Source of the DNA: Pedobacter zeaxanthinifaciens
Lineage (GTDB): Bacteria > Bacteroidota > Bacteroidia > Sphingobacteriales > Sphingobacteriaceae
DNA length: 64,000 nucleotides
Reading direction: 5' to 3'
NCBI RefSeq assembly: GCF_003313335.1
Contig: NZ_QMHP01000004.1
Location: 59,826 to 123,825 of the forward strand
In this document: positions 35,491-43,860 of the stretch, one piece after another
How the letters are laid out: each line of letters starts with the position of its first letter
How positions within the stretch are numbered: position 1 is the first letter of the stretch
The notes under the pieces: generated by a model
Told to the model about the DNA's origin: nothing
The model's input: the letters and a program-made list of their open reading frames with translations, nothing else
Databases searched by the model: none
Translations under genes and position numbers: made by a program

Positions 35491-38400
35491 TTGAAAAACA
35501 AACTTACCTATTTTGTTTTATTGGTAGGCCTGTGCATAGGCCAAACTTTGTTTGCGCAAGTAACTGGCAGCTCCAAAACCGATACGGCTAAAAATAGTTT
35601 CAATTTAAGAGAAAAACAATGGATGGGCTTGCGTACCTATGCCAATCCGTTTTTTAAACTGCCAGAAAACGTTAAGAAAGAGGTAGAATATGATGCTGTT
35701 AACAACCGCTACATCATAACTGAGCGTATTGGCGATAAATTGTACACGCCGCCGCAATACCTCACGGTAGAGCAGTACCTTAGATTGGTAAACAGTGAAA
35801 TTAAGCGAGAAAATTGGCGACTATTTTCTAACCAGGAAATTGATGATATCCGTAAAACGGGAATAATCCCAGAGGTTAAAATCAACAGCAGGGTTTTTGA
35901 GAAGATTTTTGGTGGCACTACAATTGATATACAGCCAAGCGGCGAAGCTGAGCTTACATTTTTAGGTAGGGTAAACCGTAACGAAAATCCACTTTTTAAC
36001 GAACGTCAAAGGGTACAAAGTAATTTTGATTTCACGCAACGAATCCAAATGGATGTGGTGGGTAACATCGGTACCAAAATGAAAATCAAAATGAACTACA
36101 ATACCGAGGCTCAGTTTGATTTTGAAAACCAAATTAAGTTGGATTATACTGGCGGTCCTGATGATATCATTAAACGCATCGAGGCAGGTAATGTTAGTTT
36201 ACCACTCAATACTTCGTTAATTACCGGTACACAAGCTTTATTTGGTATAAAAACGCAATTACAGTTTGGTAAATTGGGTTTAACCACCGTGTTTACGCAA
36301 CAGAAATCACAATCCAAACAAATTGAAATTAGCAACGGTGCACAGCAAAGTGATTTTCGCGTTAGCGGAAGCGAGTACGAGGCAAACAAACACTACTTCC
36401 TAGCACAATATTTCAGAGATCAATACAATAGAGCTTTGCGCACTCCGCCAACAGTACTAAGTGAAGTGAATATCACCAAGGTAGAAGTTTGGGTAACCAA
36501 TAAAACGGGCAACACTACCGATTCAAGGGATGTAATCGGTTTCATGGATTTAGGCGAGTATGCCCCGTATAACGGTAATTTTGTGCGTACGCGTACAGAT
36601 AGCTTGCCGTCTGGCTTTAACAACAGCACTTTTCCAACGCCTTCTAACGATTTATTGACTAAAATTCCAGCAGCAGCACGCCAATCTAACAGCGCTGCTT
36701 TGTTACAATATTTTCAAGGTTCTGGTTCAACAGATAATTTCGGTAAAATCACGTACGGTCGTAAGCTTACGGATAGGGAGTTTACCATACATCCACAATT
36801 GGGTTACATTTCCTTAAATGTACAACTCAACACCGATGAATTGCTGGCGGTTGCCTACCGATATACTTACCGAGGTGTTGAATATCAGGTAGGAGAATTT
36901 GCTACGGATGTGCCTTTTGATCAGGCAAATCCAAATGTGCTGTTTGCGAAGCTCCTAAAAAATGAAACTACTAAGCCCGAATTGCCAATTTGGAACTTGA
37001 TGATGAAAAACATCTACAACATCGGGGGCTACCAAATCAGCAATCAAAATTTTAGGTTGGATTTATTTAGGCTCGATGAAACATCTGGCGTAGAGCGGGC
37101 AATGATTACCGAAGGCTCTAGAACCAACGGCAAAATTTGGCTACAAGCAGTTGGCTTGGATAGGTTAAACCCACAAAAGGAGCGTAAACCTGATGGGGTG
37201 TTCGACTTCGAATCGCAGAATAGTCCTTTCGCAGCTGCCCAAAATAATGTGGGAACTACCAATAATCCTAATTTCGGCAATGGCGCTTCGGCTACTTCGT
37301 TAACTAATTCTATCAGCGGCTATGTAACTATAGATCCGCAAAACGGACGTATCATATTTCCAGTTATTGAGCCTTTTGGTAAGGATTTGGCGGCACAATT
37401 TAACCAAACCTCTGAGCAAAATTTAATTGATAAATATACTTTTCCGCAATTGTACACCGCTACAAAAGTGGATGCGCAACAGCTATCTCCAGGCAAAGAT
37501 CGATACCTGTTCAAAGGGCATTATCAATCTGAAATTTCATCAGAATTTAGTTTGAACTCCATTAATGTTCCCGAGGGCTCTGTAAAGGTATTCATGGGAA
37601 GTATTCCTTTGGTTGAAGGAAATGACTATACCGTGGATTACATGAGTGGCAGGGTTAAAATTTTAAATACCGCGTTACTAAGTTCAGGACAATCTATTCG
37701 TATTTCTACCGAAAATAATGAGCTTTTTGGTTTGCAACAGCGTTCCTTATTTGGTATTAGAGGCGATTATCGGGTAAACAATAAGTTGAATATTGGCGGT
37801 ACTTTTATGAACCTTACCGAGCGTCCAATTACCCCTAAAGTGAATTTTGGCGAAGAACCAATTTCCAATTCCATTTGGGGCATGGATATCAACTACACCT
37901 CTTCTTCAAGGTTTTTAACCAAGATGGTGGATAAATTGCCATTAATCTCTACCAAAGAAAAATCCAATGTTAGTTTTTATGGCGAATTTGCCCAATTAGT
38001 GCCAGGTTCTCCAAAAGCCTTGAACATGGGCGGAAGCAAAGGTGGCACAAGTTTCTTGGATGATTTTGAGGCTTCTCGTTCGGTAATTGATTTAAAGGCA
38101 GCTATTGCTTGGCAAATTTCTGGCACACCGCAATTGTTTCCAGAATATCAATTTAATGATGATTTACGGTACGGCTATAACCGTGCTAAGTTGGCCTTCT
38201 ATAACATTGATCCTATTTTTTACGGTAGGGGTGGCGCCGGCCAAGTGCCTGCTAATTTACGTAGCGATAAAAACGAACTTTCTAACCATTATGTAAGGGA
38301 AGTTTTGGAAACGGAGGTTTTTCCATTTAAACAAATTAGTACAGGGCAGGCCATTACCTTACAAACTTTAGACTTAGCTTACTACCCGATGTTGCGTGGT

Positions 38401-41400
38401 CCGTACAATTTTACTACAACGGGCTTTAATGCAAACGGAACGCTGCAAAATCCGCGTACCAGATGGGGAGGTATCATGCGTAGGGTTGATGTAAATGATT
38501 TTGAAGCACAAAATATTGAATATATCGAACTTTGGGTGATGGATCCGTTCATGTACAAGCCGGGTTCGCAAGGTGGAGATTTGTATTTCAATATTGGTAA
38601 TATCTCCGAAGATATTTTAAAGGATGGAAGAAAATCATTAGAAAATGCTTTGCCTGCTGGAAACGACGCCAGTAAATATGACGAAACTAACTGGGGTAGG
38701 GTAGCCAAATTGCAGCCAGTAGTGCAGGTTTTCGACAATGATCCAGAAGTAAGAAGAGCACAGGACGTAGGTTTGGATGGACTGTCTAACGTTAATGAAA
38801 GACAAAAATTTGCAGCACAAATAGCTCAAATTAGAGCACAACTTAATCCTGATGCTGGGCTGGCTTTTGAAAACGATCCTTCATCTGATGACTACTCTTA
38901 TTTCAGGGGTGGTGTATTGGATCAAGAAAATGCTGGAATCTTGAAACGCTACATGAATTTCAACGGTCTAGAAGGGAACTCTAAAACTTCTCAGCAATCG
39001 CAACAGGAACTTGGCTTAGAAAACTCAGCTTCAACCTTCTTGCCAGATGGCGAAGATGTGAACAGGGACAATAACATGACTCAATCTGACCAGTATTTTC
39101 AGTATAAAATCTCTATTCGCCCAGCGGATTTGCAGCAGGTTGGTCAGGGCTTTGTTACTGATAAGGTGGTATCTTCCGTAAAATTAGCCAACGGACAAAC
39201 GCAAAATGCAACTTGGTATCAAATTCGCGTGCCTATAGCGCAATACGAAGCTGCAGTAGGTGGCATTCAGGATTTTAAATCCATCCGTTTTGTGCGTATG
39301 TTCATGACCGATTTTGCCGACACAACAGTATTAAGGTTTGCGAAAATCCAATTTGTACGTGGGGAGTGGAGGCAATACAACGCTAAAAACGAAAGCGGAA
39401 AAGTAATTGCTGATCCAGCACTTGGGTTAACACCTTCTCCTGATAATTCTATACTGGAATTAGGGACAGTTAACATCGAAGAAAATGGCCGTAGAGCTCC
39501 AATACCTTACGTTGTGCCTCCGGGTATTGAGCGTGAAAGGGATTTTAGCAATTACCGTGGAGATACGCGTCAAAACGAGCAATCGCTTTCCTTAATTGTG
39601 AAAGATTTACGAGACGGTTACGGTAGGGCTGCTTTTAAAACCGCATTCAACGATTTTAGATCCTACAAAAAACTCGAAATGTACGTCCATTTAGAGGGCG
39701 ATGGCATTAACAGTTTAGAGGATAATGAACTAAGTGCTTTCCTGCGCATCGGTACAGATAATAGCGACAATTACTACGAATATAATCAACCGCTAAAGGT
39801 AACTAGGCCGGGTACTTCGGATCCGTATGCCATTTGGCCTGATGAAAATAAAATGGTGGTTGAGCTAGAGTTATTGCAAAAAGCCAAGGTAGCACGTAAC
39901 AATGCCCGTTTTGGTACTGGTCCGTGGCCAATTGACAGGCCATTTAGGTACACCGATGGCAAAAACACCATTATCGTAAAAGGACAGCCTGATATGAGTA
40001 AGGTACGTGTATACATGCTAGGGGTTAAAAATCCTTTACGTACCGGCCCAGATGCCTCACCTAATGACGATGGTTTGGCTAAATATGGACAGGTTTGGTT
40101 CAACGAGTTGCGTTTAACTGAATTTGATCAACGTGGTGGATGGGCTGCAACTGCCAGAATGAACCTTAAACTCGCTGATTTTGCCGATGTAAATGTTTCT
40201 GGGGCAAAATCTACCATTGGTTTTGGTTCTATCGATAGCAAGGTGAGTGAACGCAGCAGGTCAGAAAATACAGCATTTGATATCTCTTCAAATATGGAGC
40301 TGGGTAAGTTTTTACCGAAGAAAAGCGGAGTGAAAATCCCAATGTTTATAAGTTACTCAAAGCAGGTTGCTACACCACAATTTGATCCTCGTACTCCAGA
40401 TATTGAACTATCTAAAGCGCTTGAGGTATCTAATAAAGCACAACGTGATTCGATATTGAATTTTGCGCAAGATTATACCACACGTAGCAGTTTAGCTTTT
40501 ACCAATGTTAGAAAAGATAGGGTAAATCAAGAAGCCAAAGTAAGGTTATGGGATATTGAGAATTTCAATATTTCTTATGCTCAAAGTAAGTTATCGCACC
40601 GCGATTTTATTAATGAAGCTACTATTCAAAATACTTACAAGGCTTCTTTAGCATACAACTACAGCTATACATCAAAAAGTTATACGCCGTTTAGTAAAAT
40701 CATCAAATCTAATACCTTAAAGCTTTTAAAAGATTTCAATTTTTCATTGCTGCCAAATTCAATCAATTTTAGGGTAGATTTTGATCGTTTTTATGCTGAA
40801 AACACGTTGAGAAATAATGATCCTAACACAAACATTCCAATATACACCACTTACAACAAAAACTTCTTGGTGACTAGGGTTTATGGCATTGCTTGGGATT
40901 TAACTAAATCATTAAGCTTGGATTTTGATGCAACAAACTATTCAATTATTGATGAACCAGACGGAAAGATAGAGGGCTTAAAACGTGATACGCTTTGGAA
41001 TAATTTGAAAAGTTTAGGTAGAAATACCGATTATAACCACAGTTTGAATGTGCGCTATAATTGGCCAATTGGAAAAATTCCGGGCTTGGATTGGGTAAGT
41101 GTAGCCACTACCTATGGCACCACTTTTACTTGGCAAACCGAGGCATTATCTACCTTGAATGATCCGTCAATTAATTTGGGTAACACCATCCAAAACTCAA
41201 GGACAATACAGGTTAATCCAACATTGAATTTTATTTCGTTTTACAATAAGTTTGGAGCTATTAGGCGTATGCTTAACAATAGAGATACTGTATTTAAGTT
41301 CTCCAACTTCATGGTAGGGCTTTTAACCAGTATCAAAAATGTAAACGTAGCATTTACACAAACTAAGGGTACTTTTTTACCGGGATATCTACCTAAAACC

Positions 41401-42654
41401 AAGTTTTTTGGTATAGATGACGCAACCGGTGCACCTGGTTTGGGTTTTGTTTTTGGTAGCCAAAGAGATATTAGGCTGATGGCTGTTAACAACGGATGGA
41501 TTACTACTGATCCTAACCAAGTTCAGCTTTACGTAAATACCTTACGCGAAGATTTCCAGCTTACTAGTACTATTGAGCCATTAAAGGATTTAAAAGTGAC
41601 CTTAACGGCCGCTAAAAACCGTACGTTAAACTACTCTACAAACTTTAAATATGATTTGCCTAGCGGCGGATTTACTAACTTTAGTCCTAATACCACTGGC
41701 GATTACAGTGTTTCTATCATTTCCCTAGGTACGGCGTTTAAAGATAAAAGCGGCACAACGCTGTCGAGTGTGTTTAATGATTTTATGAGCAATCGCTCCG
41801 TTATATCTCGTCGTTTGGGTGGTATTAATCCAAACTCAAATGGCGTAGTTAATGGTTTTGCACAAGGTTATGATAAAAGTTCGCAAGACGTTGTGGTGTT
41901 GTCATTTTTAGCGGCCTATACCGGTAAGGATGCGAGCTCAGTAAGTTTAAACAGCTTGCCTAAAATTCCGCTTCCAAACTGGCGTATTACCTATGCAGGC
42001 TTAACCAAGTATGCTTTCATTGCTGATCGTTTTTCTGAAATGAGTTTAAGGCATGGCTACCGCTCTACCTACAGTATCAATGGCTTCAATAGCTTGTTGA
42101 AGTACCAGGAAACCGATGGTTTTGTTAGCAGTCGCGATGTGAACGGAAACTTTCTGCCGTTGTATCAGTTTGCACAGGTGAGTATCTCTGAGCAGTTTGC
42201 ACCACTTATCGGAATAGATACACGTTTAAAAAACAACATGACGCTTAACTTTGAGGTGAACAAAACCCGACTGCTGGGTTTAAGTTTGGCTAACAGTCAG
42301 CTAGCGCATTTGTCAGAAAATAATATCGTTTTTGGTTTAGGCTATCGCACTACAAAGTTTAGGTTCCCATTTGGATTATTTAAGCAATTGAAGCTGGATA
42401 ACAACATGGACTTTAAACTAGATGTATCAGTTAGGGATAATAAAACCGTGATTTATAGGGCTGACATTACAGAGGCTGAGGTATCATCAGGAGCTAAAAA
42501 TATTACTTTACGCCCAAGTGTAGATTATATATTAAACCAACGTTTCAACGTAAGGGTATTCTACGATTCGAACATTACAAAGCCATACACTTCGCAATCG
42601 TTCAATACCTCGTTCAGCAATTTTGGCTTCAGTTTAAGAGCTACTTTAAACTAA
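35491..42654 (+). CDS. sprA: Type IX secretion outer-membrane translocon SprA
   Basis: 2387 residues from a TTG start at 35491 (MKNKLTYFVLLVGLCIGQTLFAQ, a signal peptide). Length and composition (long runs of aromatic/polar beta strands, many Asn/Asp/Tyr-rich loops) match SprA, the giant 36-strand barrel that passes type IX substrates across the outer membrane. N-terminal phrases such as GLRTYANPFFKLP and YLTVEQYLRL are typical. It is translated 10 nt after ruvA. Its presence implies secretion of proteins with type IX sorting domains, possibly including the SprB-repeat protein at the left edge. Confidence 0.95.
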   Translation: MKNKLTYFVLLVGLCIGQTLFAQVTGSSKTDTAKNSFNLREKQWMGLRTYANPFFKLPENVKKEVEYDAVNNRYIITERIGDKLYTPPQYLTVEQYLRLVNSEIKRENWRLFSNQEIDDIRKTGIIPEVKINSRVFEKIFGGTTIDIQPSGEAELTFLGRVNRNENPLFNERQRVQSNFDFTQRIQMDVVGNIGTKMKIKMNYNTEAQFDFENQIKLDYTGGPDDIIKRIEAGNVSLPLNTSLITGTQALFGIKTQLQFGKLGLTTVFTQQKSQSKQIEISNGAQQSDFRVSGSEYEANKHYFLAQYFRDQYNRALRTPPTVLSEVNITKVEVWVTNKTGNTTDSRDVIGFMDLGEYAPYNGNFVRTRTDSLPSGFNNSTFPTPSNDLLTKIPAAARQSNSAALLQYFQGSGSTDNFGKITYGRKLTDREFTIHPQLGYISLNVQLNTDELLAVAYRYTYRGVEYQVGEFATDVPFDQANPNVLFAKLLKNETTKPELPIWNLMMKNIYNIGGYQISNQNFRLDLFRLDETSGVERAMITEGSRTNGKIWLQAVGLDRLNPQKERKPDGVFDFESQNSPFAAAQNNVGTTNNPNFGNGASATSLTNSISGYVTIDPQNGRIIFPVIEPFGKDLAAQFNQTSEQNLIDKYTFPQLYTATKVDAQQLSPGKDRYLFKGHYQSEISSEFSLNSINVPEGSVKVFMGSIPLVEGNDYTVDYMSGRVKILNTALLSSGQSIRISTENNELFGLQQRSLFGIRGDYRVNNKLNIGGTFMNLTERPITPKVNFGEEPISNSIWGMDINYTSSSRFLTKMVDKLPLISTKEKSNVSFYGEFAQLVPGSPKALNMGGSKGGTSFLDDFEASRSVIDLKAAIAWQISGTPQLFPEYQFNDDLRYGYNRAKLAFYNIDPIFYGRGGAGQVPANLRSDKNELSNHYVREVLETEVFPFKQISTGQAITLQTLDLAYYPMLRGPYNFTTTGFNANGTLQNPRTRWGGIMRRVDVNDFEAQNIEYIELWVMDPFMYKPGSQGGDLYFNIGNISEDILKDGRKSLENALPAGNDASKYDETNWGRVAKLQPVVQVFDNDPEVRRAQDVGLDGLSNVNERQKFAAQIAQIRAQLNPDAGLAFENDPSSDDYSYFRGGVLDQENAGILKRYMNFNGLEGNSKTSQQSQQELGLENSASTFLPDGEDVNRDNNMTQSDQYFQYKISIRPADLQQVGQGFVTDKVVSSVKLANGQTQNATWYQIRVPIAQYEAAVGGIQDFKSIRFVRMFMTDFADTTVLRFAKIQFVRGEWRQYNAKNESGKVIADPALGLTPSPDNSILELGTVNIEENGRRAPIPYVVPPGIERERDFSNYRGDTRQNEQSLSLIVKDLRDGYGRAAFKTAFNDFRSYKKLEMYVHLEGDGINSLEDNELSAFLRIGTDNSDNYYEYNQPLKVTRPGTSDPYAIWPDENKMVVELELLQKAKVARNNARFGTGPWPIDRPFRYTDGKNTIIVKGQPDMSKVRVYMLGVKNPLRTGPDASPNDDGLAKYGQVWFNELRLTEFDQRGGWAATARMNLKLADFADVNVSGAKSTIGFGSIDSKVSERSRSENTAFDISSNMELGKFLPKKSGVKIPMFISYSKQVATPQFDPRTPDIELSKALEVSNKAQRDSILNFAQDYTTRSSLAFTNVRKDRVNQEAKVRLWDIENFNISYAQSKLSHRDFINEATIQNTYKASLAYNYSYTSKSYTPFSKIIKSNTLKLLKDFNFSLLPNSINFRVDFDRFYAENTLRNNDPNTNIPIYTTYNKNFLVTRVYGIAWDLTKSLSLDFDATNYSIIDEPDGKIEGLKRDTLWNNLKSLGRNTDYNHSLNVRYNWPIGKIPGLDWVSVATTYGTTFTWQTEALSTLNDPSINLGNTIQNSRTIQVNPTLNFISFYNKFGAIRRMLNNRDTVFKFSNFMVGLLTSIKNVNVAFTQTKGTFLPGYLPKTKFFGIDDATGAPGLGFVFGSQRDIRLMAVNNGWITTDPNQVQLYVNTLREDFQLTSTIEPLKDLKVTLTAAKNRTLNYSTNFKYDLPSGGFTNFSPNTTGDYSVSIISLGTAFKDKSGTTLSSVFNDFMSNRSVISRRLGGINPNSNGVVNGFAQGYDKSSQDVVVLSFLAAYTGKDASSVSLNSLPKIPLPNWRITYAGLTKYAFIADRFSEMSLRHGYRSTYSINGFNSLLKYQETDGFVSSRDVNGNFLPLYQFAQVSISEQFAPLIGIDTRLKNNMTLNFEVNKTRLLGLSLANSQLAHLSENNIVFGLGYRTTKFRFPFGLFKQLKLDNNMDFKLDVSVRDNKTVIYRADITEAEVSSGAKNITLRPSVDYILNQRFNVRVFYDSNITKPYTSQSFNTSFSNFGFSLRATLN

Positions 42655-42756
42655 TAAAGCTAATAAGGTTTACAAAACTTATGGTGCTGTTAAGGTGTTG
42701 TTTTTAAAAGATTGCTTGCTTGCCATTTAAAGATTTTTAGCCACAACAAAAATTAT

Positions 42757-42764
42757 TAACTTTG
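42757..42764 (+). promoter_or_regulatory. Candidate -7 box of gcvH
   Basis: TAACTTTG, a full match to TAnnTTTG, 44 nt before the start at 42809. A TTTTTAG run lies about 20 nt upstream in place of a clear TTG. Confidence 0.4.
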
Positions 42765-42808
42765 CCTCATTACAAGCAAACGAGATAACAAAACTTAATC
42801 ATATAAAA

Positions 42809-43189
42809 ATGAACTTTCCATCAGAATTAAAGTACACTAAAGACCACGAATGGGTATCAGTATCAGGAAATGAAGCTACTATTGGCATTACCGATTTTGC
42901 TCAACGTGAATTGGGCGATATCGTTTACATTGATATCAATACAGTAGGCTCTGAAGTAAGCAAAGAAGAGGTTTTTGGTACAGTGGAAGCTGTTAAAACT
43001 GTTTCAGATTTATTTATGCCAGTAACAGGTACAGTAACTGAATTTAATGCTGCTTTAAATGATAACCCTGAGTTGGTAAACTCTGACCCTTATGGTGAAG
43101 GCTGGATGGTTAAAGTTGCTTTAACTGATGCTACTGATGTAGAAGGTTTATTGAGCGCCGACGAATATAAAGCACTAGTAGGTGCATAA
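42809..43189 (+). CDS. gcvH: Glycine cleavage system H protein
   Basis: 126 residues, standard size. The lipoyl-lysine is Lys63 in [12 protein letters not shown], within the hybrid/barrel-sandwich fold. GcvH shuttles the methylamine group between the P, T and L proteins of glycine cleavage and can also act as a lipoyl donor. The other gcv genes are not in the window. The next gene starts 2 nt after the stop. Confidence 0.97.
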   Translation: MNFPSELKYTKDHEWVSVSGNEATIGITDFAQRELGDIVYIDINTVGSEVSKEEVFGTVEAVKTVSDLFMPVTGTVTEFNAALNDNPELVNSDPYGEGWMVKVALTDATDVEGLLSADEYKALVGA

Positions 43190-43190
43190 C

Positions 43191-43598
43191 ATGTCATTTA
43201 CCAAAGCACTAAAATATCAGCGTTGGGCTATTTTATGGACCATCATTATTTTAGTGCTTTGTAATTTGGATTTATCTCACGCTGGAGGTAATAGCGATAT
43301 TTTCTTCAAAGGTTTTGATAAATTAGCGCATCTAGGTTTCTTTTACGTTCTCACCATCTTGCTGTTTTACGGTAAGATCAAATACCAGCATAGCTACCAT
43401 TTTAGGTCGTTAACCATTTTCAAAATTATTTTAATTTCCGCAATTCTTGGCGGCGGTATTGAACTGATACAGTGGAAAATTTTCACTTACAGATCTGCAG
43501 AATGGTGGGATTTTTTTGCTGATATGATAGGCTGCTTTATGGGCGTATTTAGTTATGTGCTATTACATTTATCAAACTATGAAAACGCTAAGGTTTAA
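43191..43598 (+). CDS. VanZ-like membrane protein
   Basis: 135 residues from the ATG at 43191; a GTG at 43182 inside gcvH is rejected. Four hydrophobic helices are visible (YQRWAILWTIIILVL, LAHLGFFYVLTILLFYG, IILISAILGGGIELIQ and the last around FADMIGCFMGVFSYVLL). The FDKLAHLGFF and EWWDFFADMIG phrases match the VanZ-like family. Members of the family have been linked to glycopeptide resistance, but in Bacteroidota the role is unknown. It overlaps a tiny lipoprotein gene by 20 nt. Confidence 0.87.
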   Translation: MSFTKALKYQRWAILWTIIILVLCNLDLSHAGGNSDIFFKGFDKLAHLGFFYVLTILLFYGKIKYQHSYHFRSLTIFKIILISAILGGGIELIQWKIFTYRSAEWWDFFADMIGCFMGVFSYVLLHLSNYENAKV

Positions 43599-43698
43599 TT
43601 TGGTATTAATTTTTTTACTCGCTATGGTGCTATCATCATGCAGTATTTTTAAACCTAGCTGTAAATGCCCTAAAATACCGCATTCTCGCTATAAATAA
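43579..43698 (+). CDS. Tiny lipoprotein, 39 residues
   Basis: ATG at 43579 and stop at 43696-43698. The protein begins MKTLRFNLVLIFLLAMVLSS and then has the lipobox Cys (SSC, then SIFK). The mature peptide is only about 19 residues and holds two more cysteines in SCKCPK. It overlaps the VanZ-like gene end, so it is probably co-translated. Short Cys-rich lipoproteins of this shape occur in Bacteroidota. No function is known, and without expression data the gene remains a prediction. Confidence 0.6.
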   Translation: MKTLRFNLVLIFLLAMVLSSCSIFKPSCKCPKIPHSRYK

Positions 43699-43860
43699 GG
43701 TAAATCAACAACTTATTATCCGTTACAAATTATACCTGTTTTTTTGATTGTAACGATAAAGTTAGTTGTATTTAAAATGTTACTAGACTTTTAACATTCC
43801 TTAACAAACCTTTGTGCCTATAAAAAGTCTGATAGGTATTCAAAAAACATAAAAACACAA

